This document shows positions 56,185-62,656 of a DNA stretch of 64,000 nt, piece by piece (the first letter of the stretch is position 1; each line of letters opens with the position of its first letter). The DNA lies in NCBI RefSeq assembly GCF_007556775.1, contig NZ_CP041742.1, forward strand, positions 1,750,001 through 1,814,000, read 5' to 3'. The stretch comes from Lysobacter lycopersici (GTDB taxonomy: Bacteria; Pseudomonadota; Gammaproteobacteria; Xanthomonadales; Xanthomonadaceae). The notes under the pieces are model-generated. The model saw only the letters and a program-made list of their open reading frames with translations. It was not told where the DNA came from and made no database searches. The position numbers and the translations under genes are program-made.

Positions 56185-56435
56185 AATTCCGGATCGCCAT
56201 TGCATTCGCGATCAGCGGCATCGCGCTCGCCGGTTGCCCGCGCGACCAGACGCCGACGCACGAGGACGCAACACCTGCGGAGCCTGCAACACCCGCGAGC
56301 ATCGCGCCGCCGGCTTCGACCTCCATGCCGCCGGCGAACGAACCCAAGCTGCCACAAAGCGGGCGGGCGCGGGCACCGACGCCGGAACCCGATCCGCTGA
56401 TCCCGCCGCCGTCGCCGCCACCGGTCGACCGCTGA
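56181..56435 (+). CDS. Proline-rich small lipoprotein
   Basis: An 84-residue lipoprotein: signal with the lipobox LAGC (Cys19), then a Pro/Thr/Ala-rich low-complexity tail ending DPLIPPPSPPPVDR. No folded domain is apparent; it may be a cell-wall spacer or tether. It overlaps the I78 inhibitor stop (ATGA) and is followed 12 bp later by the RNase gene. Confidence 0.7.
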   Translation: MKFRIAIAFAISGIALAGCPRDQTPTHEDATPAEPATPASIAPPASTSMPPANEPKLPQSGRARAPTPEPDPLIPPPSPPPVDR

Positions 56436-56447
56436 GTCCGCGCACCG

Positions 56448-56915
56448 ATGACACGCCGCACCTGGTTCTGGATCGGACTGCTGCTGCTCGCCTTCGTCGC
56501 GGGCAACTGGTTCGCCTCGCATCGCACCACGTCGAACGCGACGATTCCCGCTGCGTCGCCTACGACGACATCCGCATCGCCGCGCGAAGCGCCGGTTCCG
56601 CTCCCGCGCTCCGAACCCGCACCGTTGCCCGATGCCTCCGGCCTGCCCGCGGAAGCGCGCGACACGCTCGCGTCGATCGCAAGGGGCGGGCCGTTCGAAC
56701 ATCGGCAGGACGGCAGCGTGTTCCAGAACCGGGAACATCGATTGCCCGAGCGCCCGCGCGGCTTCTATCGCGAATACACGGTGGAAACGCCGGGCAGCGA
56801 CGACCGCGGCGCGCGCCGCATCGTCACCGGCGGCGATCCGCCGAGCGAGTACTGGTACAGCGACGACCATTACCGCAGCTTCCGCCGCATCGACGCGCAG
56901 GGAGCCTTGCAATGA
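56448..56915 (+). CDS. Barnase-like ribonuclease with N-terminal membrane/signal helix
   Basis: A 155-residue protein: hydrophobic helix at 5-24 (uncleaved anchor or signal), a Pro/Ser-rich linker, and a microbial RNase (N1/T1/barnase) domain from about 65. Key elements are visible: FQNREHRLPERPRGFYREYTVETPG with the catalytic-base Glu and Arg, and SDDHYRSFRRI with the catalytic His. It cleaves RNA after guanosine. Its stop overlaps the barstar ATG (ATGA). The helix suggests it is meant for export, so the cell is exposed to it only before or during secretion. Confidence 0.85.
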   Translation: MTRRTWFWIGLLLLAFVAGNWFASHRTTSNATIPAASPTTTSASPREAPVPLPRSEPAPLPDASGLPAEARDTLASIARGGPFEHRQDGSVFQNREHRLPERPRGFYREYTVETPGSDDRGARRIVTGGDPPSEYWYSDDHYRSFRRIDAQGALQ

Positions 56916-57367
56916 ACACGCCGCTCGACCTGCGCGCGCTGTTGCTCGATCCGGCGAACAACGGCGCCTATTTCTTCGACCACAACGACCGCGAATCGCT
57001 GCTCGAGGCCGCGACCGAAGCCGGACTGCACGCCGCGCCGATCGATTTCGGCGGCTGCGCCGGCAAGCACGACGCGCTCGCTCGCATCGCCGCCGCGCTG
57101 CGATTCCCGGAGTGGTTCGGCGGCAACTGGGACGCGCTCGCCGACTGCCTCGGCGACCTGTCGTGGCTGCCTGAAGGCGGCCTGCTGCTGTCGTTCGACG
57201 ACGCCTGGGACTGGCGCGAACGCGATGGCGAGGATTTCGCCACCCTGCTCGACATCTGCGGCGAGGCCGCGCAAGGCTGGACGCGCGAACGCAGGCCGTT
57301 CTGGGTGGTGATCCCGCTCGCGCCGGAACGGCTCGCGCGGCTGTCCGCCGACGACGAGGCCGACTGA
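56912..57367 (+). CDS. Barstar-family RNase inhibitor
   Basis: A 151-residue cytoplasmic protein with the barstar fold: APIDFGGCAGKHDALARIAAALRFPEWFGGNWDALADCLGDLSWLP contains the barstar helix with the FPxWFGxNWDALxDCL signature. An N-terminal extension of 35 residues precedes it. It should bind and block the RNase encoded directly upstream; the 4-base overlap fits coordinated synthesis of a toxic enzyme and its inhibitor. Confidence 0.92.
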   Translation: MNTPLDLRALLLDPANNGAYFFDHNDRESLLEAATEAGLHAAPIDFGGCAGKHDALARIAAALRFPEWFGGNWDALADCLGDLSWLPEGGLLLSFDDAWDWRERDGEDFATLLDICGEAAQGWTRERRPFWVVIPLAPERLARLSADDEAD

Positions 57368-57374
57368 CCGCGCG

Positions 57375-57614
57375 TCAGTGCTTCTTGCCGAAGTCGATCG
57401 GTTCCGACGATTTCGAATCGTCGCTCGACCAGGTCGACTCGGTCTTGCGCTCGCATTCTGCCGCCACCGGTTCGCCCGGTCGGTTCGGCTGCGAGGTGCA
57501 CAGCGGATTCGCATCGACCGCGGCATTGGTGTCATTCACTTGCATCGTGCCGCAGGCGGCGATGGCCGAAGCGACGAGGGACAACGCGGCGAGGCGCGGC
57601 AGGTTGTGGCGCAT
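57375..57614 (-). CDS. Small lipoprotein
   Basis: A 79-residue lipoprotein: signal ending AIAAC (Cys21), then a hydrophilic tail (NTNAAVDANPLCTSQPNRPGEPVAAECERKTESTW) with two more cysteines and a Lys-rich end (FGKKH). Xanthomonadaceae carry similar small lipoproteins. It converges on barstar with 7 bp between stops. Function unknown. Confidence 0.7.
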   Translation of the reverse strand: MRHNLPRLAALSLVASAIAACGTMQVNDTNAAVDANPLCTSQPNRPGEPVAAECERKTESTWSSDDSKSSEPIDFGKKH

Positions 57615-57691
57615 GGAACGCTCCCGGATCAGGGTCGACCCGGCGATTGTGCGCCACTCCGGCGGCCACGGGATATGCCGTTGGTGCCGCC

Positions 57692-58990
57692 TCAGCCCTG
57701 CAGTGACGGTTCCGTCGGCGCAGGTTCGCCCTCGCCCGCCGACGCCGGCGCCGCCTCGTGGTAGTGCGCCGCATCGGTGAAGCGCCAGGCGACGATCCAC
57801 GCGCCGGCGAGCAACGCGGCCGCGACCAGGAACGCCACGCCCGGCAAGTGCACGGGCGTGTGCGGGCCGATGAAGAAACCGAACGAGCTGGCGAAGATCG
57901 CCGGCGCGACGATGCCCGCCAGCGATACCAAACTGCTGAGCGAACCCTGGATGCGGCCCTGCGCGTCGGCCGGTACCTGGCGCGTGATCAGCGCCATGGT
58001 CGACGGGCCGGCGATCGCCCACAGCGCGCTGATCGGCATGCCGACGAGGAAGATCCATCCGGTCGGCGCGAAACCGTAGATGAGGAAACCGGTCACGCCG
58101 CAGGCCAGCGCGAACAGCAGCGCGCGGCGTTCGCCCAGCGCCTTCACCACTCGACCGACCAGAATCACATTCACGATCACGCTGAGCACGCCGACCAGCG
58201 CCAGCACGTAACCGGCCTGCTTTTCCTTCCAGCCGTAGGCCACGTCGGCGAACAGCACGAACGTGCTCGGGTACACGTAGTGCGCGAAGTTGGCGATGAA
58301 CACCACCGCAACCAGGCCCCAGATCTGCGGGAATTTGCGCAGCAACTTCACCCCGCCCATCGGCTTGGCGTGGTGCCAGTCGAAGTTCGGCGTGCGTCGT
58401 TCCTTCGGGTGCGATTCGGGCAACACGAACAGGCCGTAGCAGAAGTTCACCAGCGCCAGGCCCGCGGAGAACCAGAACGGCAGGCGGTGGTTGATGTCGC
58501 CGAGCACGCCGCCGATCAGCGGTCCGACGATGAAGCCCAGCCCGAAGGCCGCGCCGACCATGCCGAAACTCTTGGCACGCTGTTCGGGCGGGGTCACGTC
58601 GGCGATGTAAGCGTTCGCGGTGGTGAAACTGGCCGAGAACATCGCCGAGAACACGCGCCCGACGAACAGCCACGCCAGCGTCGGCGCCAGCGCCATCACG
58701 ATGAAGTCGATGCCCAGGCCGAGGCAGGACAGCAGGATCACCGGGCGCCGGCCGAAGCGATCCGACAGCGCGCCCTGGATCGGCGCGGAGAAGAACTGGA
58801 TCGCCGCGAACATGGTGCCGAACACGCCGATCCAGTACGCCGCGGTCGAGGCGTTGCCGCCGACGAATTCCTCCACCAGGTGCGGCAGCACCGGGATGAT
58901 CACGCCGAACGCGATCACGTCGATCAGCACGGTGACGAAGATGAAGGCCAGCGCGGCCTTGCGTGCGCCGTTGGCAAGGGGTGCGTTCAC
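57692..58990 (-). CDS. TetA-like MFS efflux transporter (TCR/Tet family)
   Basis: A 432-residue transporter with 12 predicted helices. The MFS loop motif GALSDRFGRRPVIL (after TM2) and the antiporter motif near GLGFIVGPLIGGVLGD are intact, as in the class of tetracycline/proton antiporters. Family resemblance does not prove tetracycline transport. The GTG start was chosen to give the usual N-terminus. No TetR regulator is adjacent. Confidence 0.88.
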   Translation of the reverse strand: MNAPLANGARKAALAFIFVTVLIDVIAFGVIIPVLPHLVEEFVGGNASTAAYWIGVFGTMFAAIQFFSAPIQGALSDRFGRRPVILLSCLGLGIDFIVMALAPTLAWLFVGRVFSAMFSASFTTANAYIADVTPPEQRAKSFGMVGAAFGLGFIVGPLIGGVLGDINHRLPFWFSAGLALVNFCYGLFVLPESHPKERRTPNFDWHHAKPMGGVKLLRKFPQIWGLVAVVFIANFAHYVYPSTFVLFADVAYGWKEKQAGYVLALVGVLSVIVNVILVGRVVKALGERRALLFALACGVTGFLIYGFAPTGWIFLVGMPISALWAIAGPSTMALITRQVPADAQGRIQGSLSSLVSLAGIVAPAIFASSFGFFIGPHTPVHLPGVAFLVAAALLAGAWIVAWRFTDAAHYHEAAPASAGEGEPAPTEPSLQG

Positions 58991-59027
58991 GGGGAATCCA
59001 ATTGGAGGGCTCAACTCATTTGTTTTG

Positions 59028-59144
59028 CCTCTCCCCATCGCGGATGGGGAGAGGATGCCGAAGGCGGGTGAGGGGCGCTTTTCGCGCCAGGCCTGCCCCT
59101 CATCCGCCCTGCGGGCACCTTCTCCCCGCATGCGGGGAGAAGGG
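59028..59144. repeat. CCTCTCCC-type intergenic palindromic repeat, copy 3 (diverged)
   Basis: Nested inverted repeats CCTCTCCCCATCGCGGATGGGGAGAGG, GGGTGAGGGGC...GCCCCTCATCC and TTCTCCCCGCATGCGGGGAGAAGG. It has the same general design as copies 1 and 2 but with a different core. It occupies the whole gap between the MFS start and the DUF2239 stop. Confidence 0.75.
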
Positions 59145-59145
59145 T

Positions 59146-59727
59146 TCAATGCACGAACGCATCCGCCGCCAGCAGCGCGGCATGATCGCGCACATCCTCC
59201 GGCCATGTCGCGGTCCGTTCCTCGAAGCGCGCCACGTCGCCGGCGAACAGCGCGCGCGTCGCGTCCTCGTAGCCGGGCAGGTCGCCGGCCATCGCCTGCA
59301 TGAAGCGATACGCCGACTCCTGCGCCGCGCGCCTGCGGTCGTTGCCGCCCGCGACCTTGCGCGCATCCTCGACCAGTTTCCGCAACGCCACCGAGGCGCC
59401 ACCGGGCTGGGCCGCAAGCCAGTCCCAGTGCCGCGGCAGCAGGGTCACTTCGCGCGCGACCACGCCCAGTTTCGGCCGCCCCGGACCGCGCGCGGGCGCG
59501 GGCACGGGATCGGCCATCGGCACGGGCGCGGACAGCAGGCGCAGCAGTTCGCCTTCGGACAATTCCAGCGGCAGGTCGACCTGGCGCCCGCTGGCGTCCT
59601 CGAACACCAGCACCCGGCGCCCGCTGGCGAACGCCTGCCGGGCCTTCAGCGCGACATGGCGCAACTCGCCGCTGGCGATCCGGGCCGGGCCGGCGAAGGC
59701 GGTGCAACGCAGGGACAAGTCGGGCAT
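59146..59727 (-). CDS. DUF2239-family protein
   Basis: A 193-residue cytoplasmic protein with the DUF2239 hallmark GRPKLGVVAREVTLLPRHWDWLAAQPGGAS. Function unknown. It starts MPDLSLRCTAFAGPARIASG at a conserved family position; upstream in-frame residues are not family-like. Same strand as the MFS gene, separated from it by the repeat. Confidence 0.88.
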   Translation of the reverse strand: MPDLSLRCTAFAGPARIASGELRHVALKARQAFASGRRVLVFEDASGRQVDLPLELSEGELLRLLSAPVPMADPVPAPARGPGRPKLGVVAREVTLLPRHWDWLAAQPGGASVALRKLVEDARKVAGGNDRRRAAQESAYRFMQAMAGDLPGYEDATRALFAGDVARFEERTATWPEDVRDHAALLAADAFVH

Positions 59728-59777
59728 GGCGCACCTCATGGACAAGGTGCGAATATTGCCCGGGTTAAATTAATCCG

Positions 59778-60389
59778 TCAATGGCCATTGCCGACCTCGA
59801 TGAACCTCAGGAACTCGCCACGTGTGCGCGCATCCTCGCGGAAACTGCCCAGCATCTTCGAGGTCACCATCGACACCCCGCGCTTGTGGATGCCGCGCGT
59901 GGTCATGCATTCGTGCGCGCCTTCCACCACCACGCCCACGCCGCGCGGATTCAGCGCGCGCTGGATGCAGTTGGCGATCTGCGCAGTCATCTTTTCCTGC
60001 ACCTGGAAGCGTCGCGCGTAGGCCTCGACCACCCGCGCCAGCTTGCTGATGCCCACGACCTTGCCGTCCGGCAGGTAGCCGACGTGGACCTTGCCGATGA
60101 TCGGCGCCATGTGGTGCTCGCAATGGCTTTCGTACTCGATGTCGCGCAGCACGATCATCTCGTCGTAGCCGCCGACTTCCTCGAAGGTACGGGCCATGTA
60201 GTCGTCCGGGTCCAGCGCGTAGCCGCTGAACCAGTCCTGGTAGGCCTTGGCCACGCGCTTGGGCGTGTCGAGCAGGCCTTCGCGCGACGGGTCGTCGCCG
60301 GCCCATTTCAGCAGCGTGCGCACCGCGTCCTCGGCCTGCCGGCGAGTGACGTCGTTGCGGCTGTCGCCAGGGTTGTTGTCGTCGGACAT
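59778..60389 (-). CDS. folE: GTP cyclohydrolase I
   Basis: A 203-residue enzyme that converts GTP to 7,8-dihydroneopterin triphosphate, the first step of folate synthesis. The zinc and active-site motif [22 protein letters not shown], then [16 protein letters not shown] and [20 protein letters not shown], are all complete. The ATG at 60389 fits the family start; an upstream in-frame extension exists but is not conserved-looking. It is divergent from the brnT gene. Confidence 0.96.
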   Translation of the reverse strand: MSDDNNPGDSRNDVTRRQAEDAVRTLLKWAGDDPSREGLLDTPKRVAKAYQDWFSGYALDPDDYMARTFEEVGGYDEMIVLRDIEYESHCEHHMAPIIGKVHVGYLPDGKVVGISKLARVVEAYARRFQVQEKMTAQIANCIQRALNPRGVGVVVEGAHECMTTRGIHKRGVSMVTSKMLGSFREDARTRGEFLRFIEVGNGH

Positions 60390-60541
60390 GGCGGCTCCGA
60401 TGCGAAGGCGGGCGGGCATGGTAGCGCGGCGCGATTCCAGCCCTTTCCGACGCCGTATCGCGGCGACTTCCCATTCGGTCGATCTGTGTCGTCCCAGACA
60501 GCGTGTCCACAGGCCCCTGCGGTCTTGACATTCGATTTAAC

Positions 60542-60558
60542 GCATATGCAATAATTGC
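60542..60558. promoter_or_regulatory. Candidate brnTA operator
   Basis: Two overlapping dyads, GCATATGC and GCAATAATTGC, lie directly before the brnT start and downstream of a TTGACA hexamer at about 60525. BrnA-type antitoxins repress their own operon through such palindromes, so this is the likely binding site. Confidence 0.55.
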
Positions 60559-60559
60559 C

Positions 60560-60832
60560 GTGAACCATGACCCCGCCAAGCGCCGCCGGAACCTCCGCAA
60601 GCACGGCATCGACCTGCCGGGCTGCATGGCGGCGTTCGACGCGCCGATGGTCACCTTCGAGGACGACCGCGACGACTACGGCGAACAGCGGTTTGTCAGC
60701 ATTGCGTGGGCGCACGGACGCGTGGTCGTGCTGGTGTGGACCGAACGCGATGACGGACCACGATTGATTTCATGCCGCGAGGCCAAATCCCATGAACGCG
60801 AAGCGTACTTCCGCGCGTACCCGCCACACTGA
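60560..60832 (+). CDS. brnT: BrnT-family toxin (RNase-like)
   Basis: A 90-residue BrnT toxin. The core reads DPAKRRRNLRKHGIDLPGCMAAF, followed by VSIAWAHGRVVVLVWTERDD and a C-terminal RLISCREAKSHEREAYF, the typical BrnT order. BrnT is a RelE-fold RNase that stops translation until bound by BrnA. The GTG start was preferred: it lies right after a palindromic operator and gives a family-like N-terminus. It overlaps brnA by 41 bp. Confidence 0.85.
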   Translation: MNHDPAKRRRNLRKHGIDLPGCMAAFDAPMVTFEDDRDDYGEQRFVSIAWAHGRVVVLVWTERDDGPRLISCREAKSHEREAYFRAYPPH

Positions 60833-61076
60833 TGTTCCCTACGATCCGGACGACCGGGAAGCGACGCTCGCATTCTGGAAGAACGCGATCACGCATACCG
60901 GGCTGGAGGAATTGCGCGCGAAACGCGGTCGTCCGGCGAAAACGCCGGAAGAGCGCAAAGAACAGATCGCGTTGCGCGTGGACAAGGACGTGCTGGACTG
61001 GTTCCGCGAAAGCGGACCCGGCTGGCAGACGCGAATGAACGCTGCGCTGCGCGCCTACCGCGACGCGAAAGACTGA
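60792..61076 (+). CDS. brnA: BrnA-family antitoxin
   Basis: A 94-residue antitoxin with an N-terminal basic segment and a ribbon-helix-helix-type C-terminus (QIALRVDKDVLDWFRESGPGWQTRMNAALRAY), typical of BrnA. It binds BrnT and represses the operon. The start overlaps the end of brnT by 41 bp, as often in toxin-first BrnTA operons. Confidence 0.9.
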   Translation: MNAKRTSARTRHTDVPYDPDDREATLAFWKNAITHTGLEELRAKRGRPAKTPEERKEQIALRVDKDVLDWFRESGPGWQTRMNAALRAYRDAKD

Positions 61077-61079
61077 GTT

Positions 61080-61301
61080 TCAGCCCACCGCTACGTGCGG
61101 AGCCGGGCCGCGCAGCAATCGCGCGGGCAGCATCAGCAGCGCGCCGAGGAAGGCGAACAGCGCGGTGAAGGTGATGCCGACCAGGCGGAACGGCAGCAGG
61201 ATCAACCAGGCGAGCGGCCACAGCACCAGCGCCAGCAAGGCGAGCGGCCAGCACAGCACCAGCAGCACGCACCACAGCAGCAGGGCGATCAGGGTTTTCA
61301 T
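61080..61301 (-). CDS. Small hydrophobic membrane protein
   Basis: A 73-residue protein dominated by two hydrophobic stretches (residues about 4-34 and 40-58, rich in L, W and A) and a basic RLLRGP end. It is related in pattern to small membrane proteins seen throughout Xanthomonadaceae. No function is suggested. It converges on brnA with only 3 bp between stops. Confidence 0.6.
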   Translation of the reverse strand: MKTLIALLLWCVLLVLCWPLALLALVLWPLAWLILLPFRLVGITFTALFAFLGALLMLPARLLRGPAPHVAVG

Positions 61302-61470
61302 CGATTGCGATCCGGTCGTTCGGCGCTGCACGCGCAGCGGGATCCAGCATGCGGACGGGGAATCGCGAATCGCAAGCGGATTGCGACGAAACGGGGAATG
61401 GGGCGATGAATGCTGCTGTCGCGCTTGACGTCTTCTGTATCGTGGAATCGAGCCTCAAGGAACTCGATTC

Positions 61471-62166
61471 ATGGACCAGCACGAACTCGATGCCCTCTTC
61501 GACCAGCAGGCCGCCGGCTACGACGCACAGTGGGCGCGGATGGCGCCGATCCGCGATAGCCTGCTGTTCCTGCTGGAAACGGTGTTCGCCGACCTGCCCG
61601 AGGACGCGCGCCTGCTTTGCATCGGTGCCGGCACCGGAGCCGAGATCGCGTATCTTGCACAGCGTTTTCCACACTGGCGTTTCCTCGCGCTCGATCCGTC
61701 GGCGCAAATGATCGCCGCGTGCCGCGCGCGTGCCGAACGCGACAGTTTCGCGGATCGTTGCGAATTCCACGCCGGCGTGCTCGAAACGCTGCCCGGACGT
61801 GATGCATTCGACGCGGCCACTTGCTTCCTCGTGTCGCAATTCTTCCTCGATCCCGCCGCGCGCACCGCGTTCTTCGCGCAGATCGCGCAACGCCTGCGCC
61901 CCAGCGGAACGCTCGCGTGGGCGGATTTGGCGTGGGACATCTCTGCGCCCGATTACCCAGCGATGCTGCGGTTGTGGATGCGCGCCATGTCAGGCACTGG
62001 CCTCGATGCCGATGCGTTGGAACGCATGCGCGCCGCCTATGCGCGCGATGTGGCGGTCCTGCCGCCGGATCGCGTGGCGGAATTGGTCAGGGATGTCGGG
62101 TTCGACGCGCCGCTGCGCTTCCACCAGGCGGGGATGATTCATGGATGGTGCGCGCGGCGCGGGTGA
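61471..62166 (+). CDS. Class I SAM-dependent methyltransferase
   Basis: A 231-residue methyltransferase. SAM-binding motif I is LLCIGAGTGAEIAYLA, motif II is FLALDPSAQMI and the post-I acidic residue is in CEFHAGVLETLPG. Resembles small-molecule methyltransferases of the UbiE/Tam type; substrate unknown. It is the last gene with genome-typical high GC before the composition change at about 62190. Confidence 0.88.
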   Translation: MDQHELDALFDQQAAGYDAQWARMAPIRDSLLFLLETVFADLPEDARLLCIGAGTGAEIAYLAQRFPHWRFLALDPSAQMIAACRARAERDSFADRCEFHAGVLETLPGRDAFDAATCFLVSQFFLDPAARTAFFAQIAQRLRPSGTLAWADLAWDISAPDYPAMLRLWMRAMSGTGLDADALERMRAAYARDVAVLPPDRVAELVRDVGFDAPLRFHQAGMIHGWCARRG

Positions 62167-62353
62167 GATAACTGCGTCGGAAACGTCCCTAGAAGATCTT
62201 GCGAATTGACTTCCTCTATCGAAACCGGGCGGGCGAAGGGGAAGGTGGTGATTAGCGTGCTCGATAACGCTGGCTGATCCGGGACCAGGTGTTTGTGGGC
62301 TGAGTTGTGGAGTCAATCCAGCCTCGGGCATGCCGCCGTACACACCTAGCCAA

Positions 62354-62373
62354 TTACGGAACGAGTTCCGTAA
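62354..62373. repeat. Perfect 20-bp palindrome TTACGGAAC-GA-GTTCCGTAA-type
   Basis: Two 9-bp arms (TTACGGAAC / GTTCCGTAA) around GA. Such a long perfect dyad outside genes suggests an operator or a recombination site. It lies 166 bp upstream of the nearest promoter, so a regulatory role for the DGQHR gene is possible but not shown. Confidence 0.5.
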
Positions 62374-62538
62374 ACAAGAGATCACCAGCCCGCTCAACTA
62401 GAAGGCGAAGCGGGCAATCCGAAATCCGCCTACATGAGCGATGACGGTATCGGCCAGATCCTGCATGGCACGAATACGTTTGCAATCAAGAGTTTATCCG
62501 CCTGGGTAAAAATAAAAATGCCCCTGGTAAAAATTCCT

Positions 62539-62567
62539 TTGACAGAATAATTCACCAGGAGCATTAT
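62539..62567 (+). promoter_or_regulatory. Sigma-70 promoter of the DGQHR gene, overlapped by inverted repeat
   Basis: TTGACA (62539-62544), a 17-bp spacer and CATTAT (62562-62567). The inverted repeat ATGCCCCTGG...CCAGGAGCAT (62518-62564) brackets the -35 and enters the -10, a position that would let a repressor block transcription. Confidence 0.65.
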
Positions 62568-62656
62568 TTCCGTGCGCCAGGGGTTGCTGACCTGAGAAAT
62601 CGGACCCCTTTCAGCGCAGCAGCGGCAATCAAATCAACTACTTACAGGAGAACTAT

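Larger units (their letters stand above)
62167..62656. other. 490-bp gene-free boundary region with palindromes and promoter
   Basis: G+C falls across this gap from the chromosomal level to that of the DGQHR gene. It holds no convincing ORF. Visible elements: a perfect palindrome at 62354-62373, direct repeats of CCTGG-G/T-TAAAAA near 62510-62535, an inverted repeat ATGCCCCTGG/CCAGGAGCAT at 62518-62564, and a sigma-70 promoter at 62539-62567. It probably marks the edge of an acquired island; no integrase, tRNA or att core is recognised. Confidence 0.6.

Noticed and set aside
62167-62656. A tRNA or integrase attachment site at the island edge
   Set aside because: No tRNA cloverleaf, tRNA 3' end or integrase gene can be seen within the window; the far boundary is outside it.
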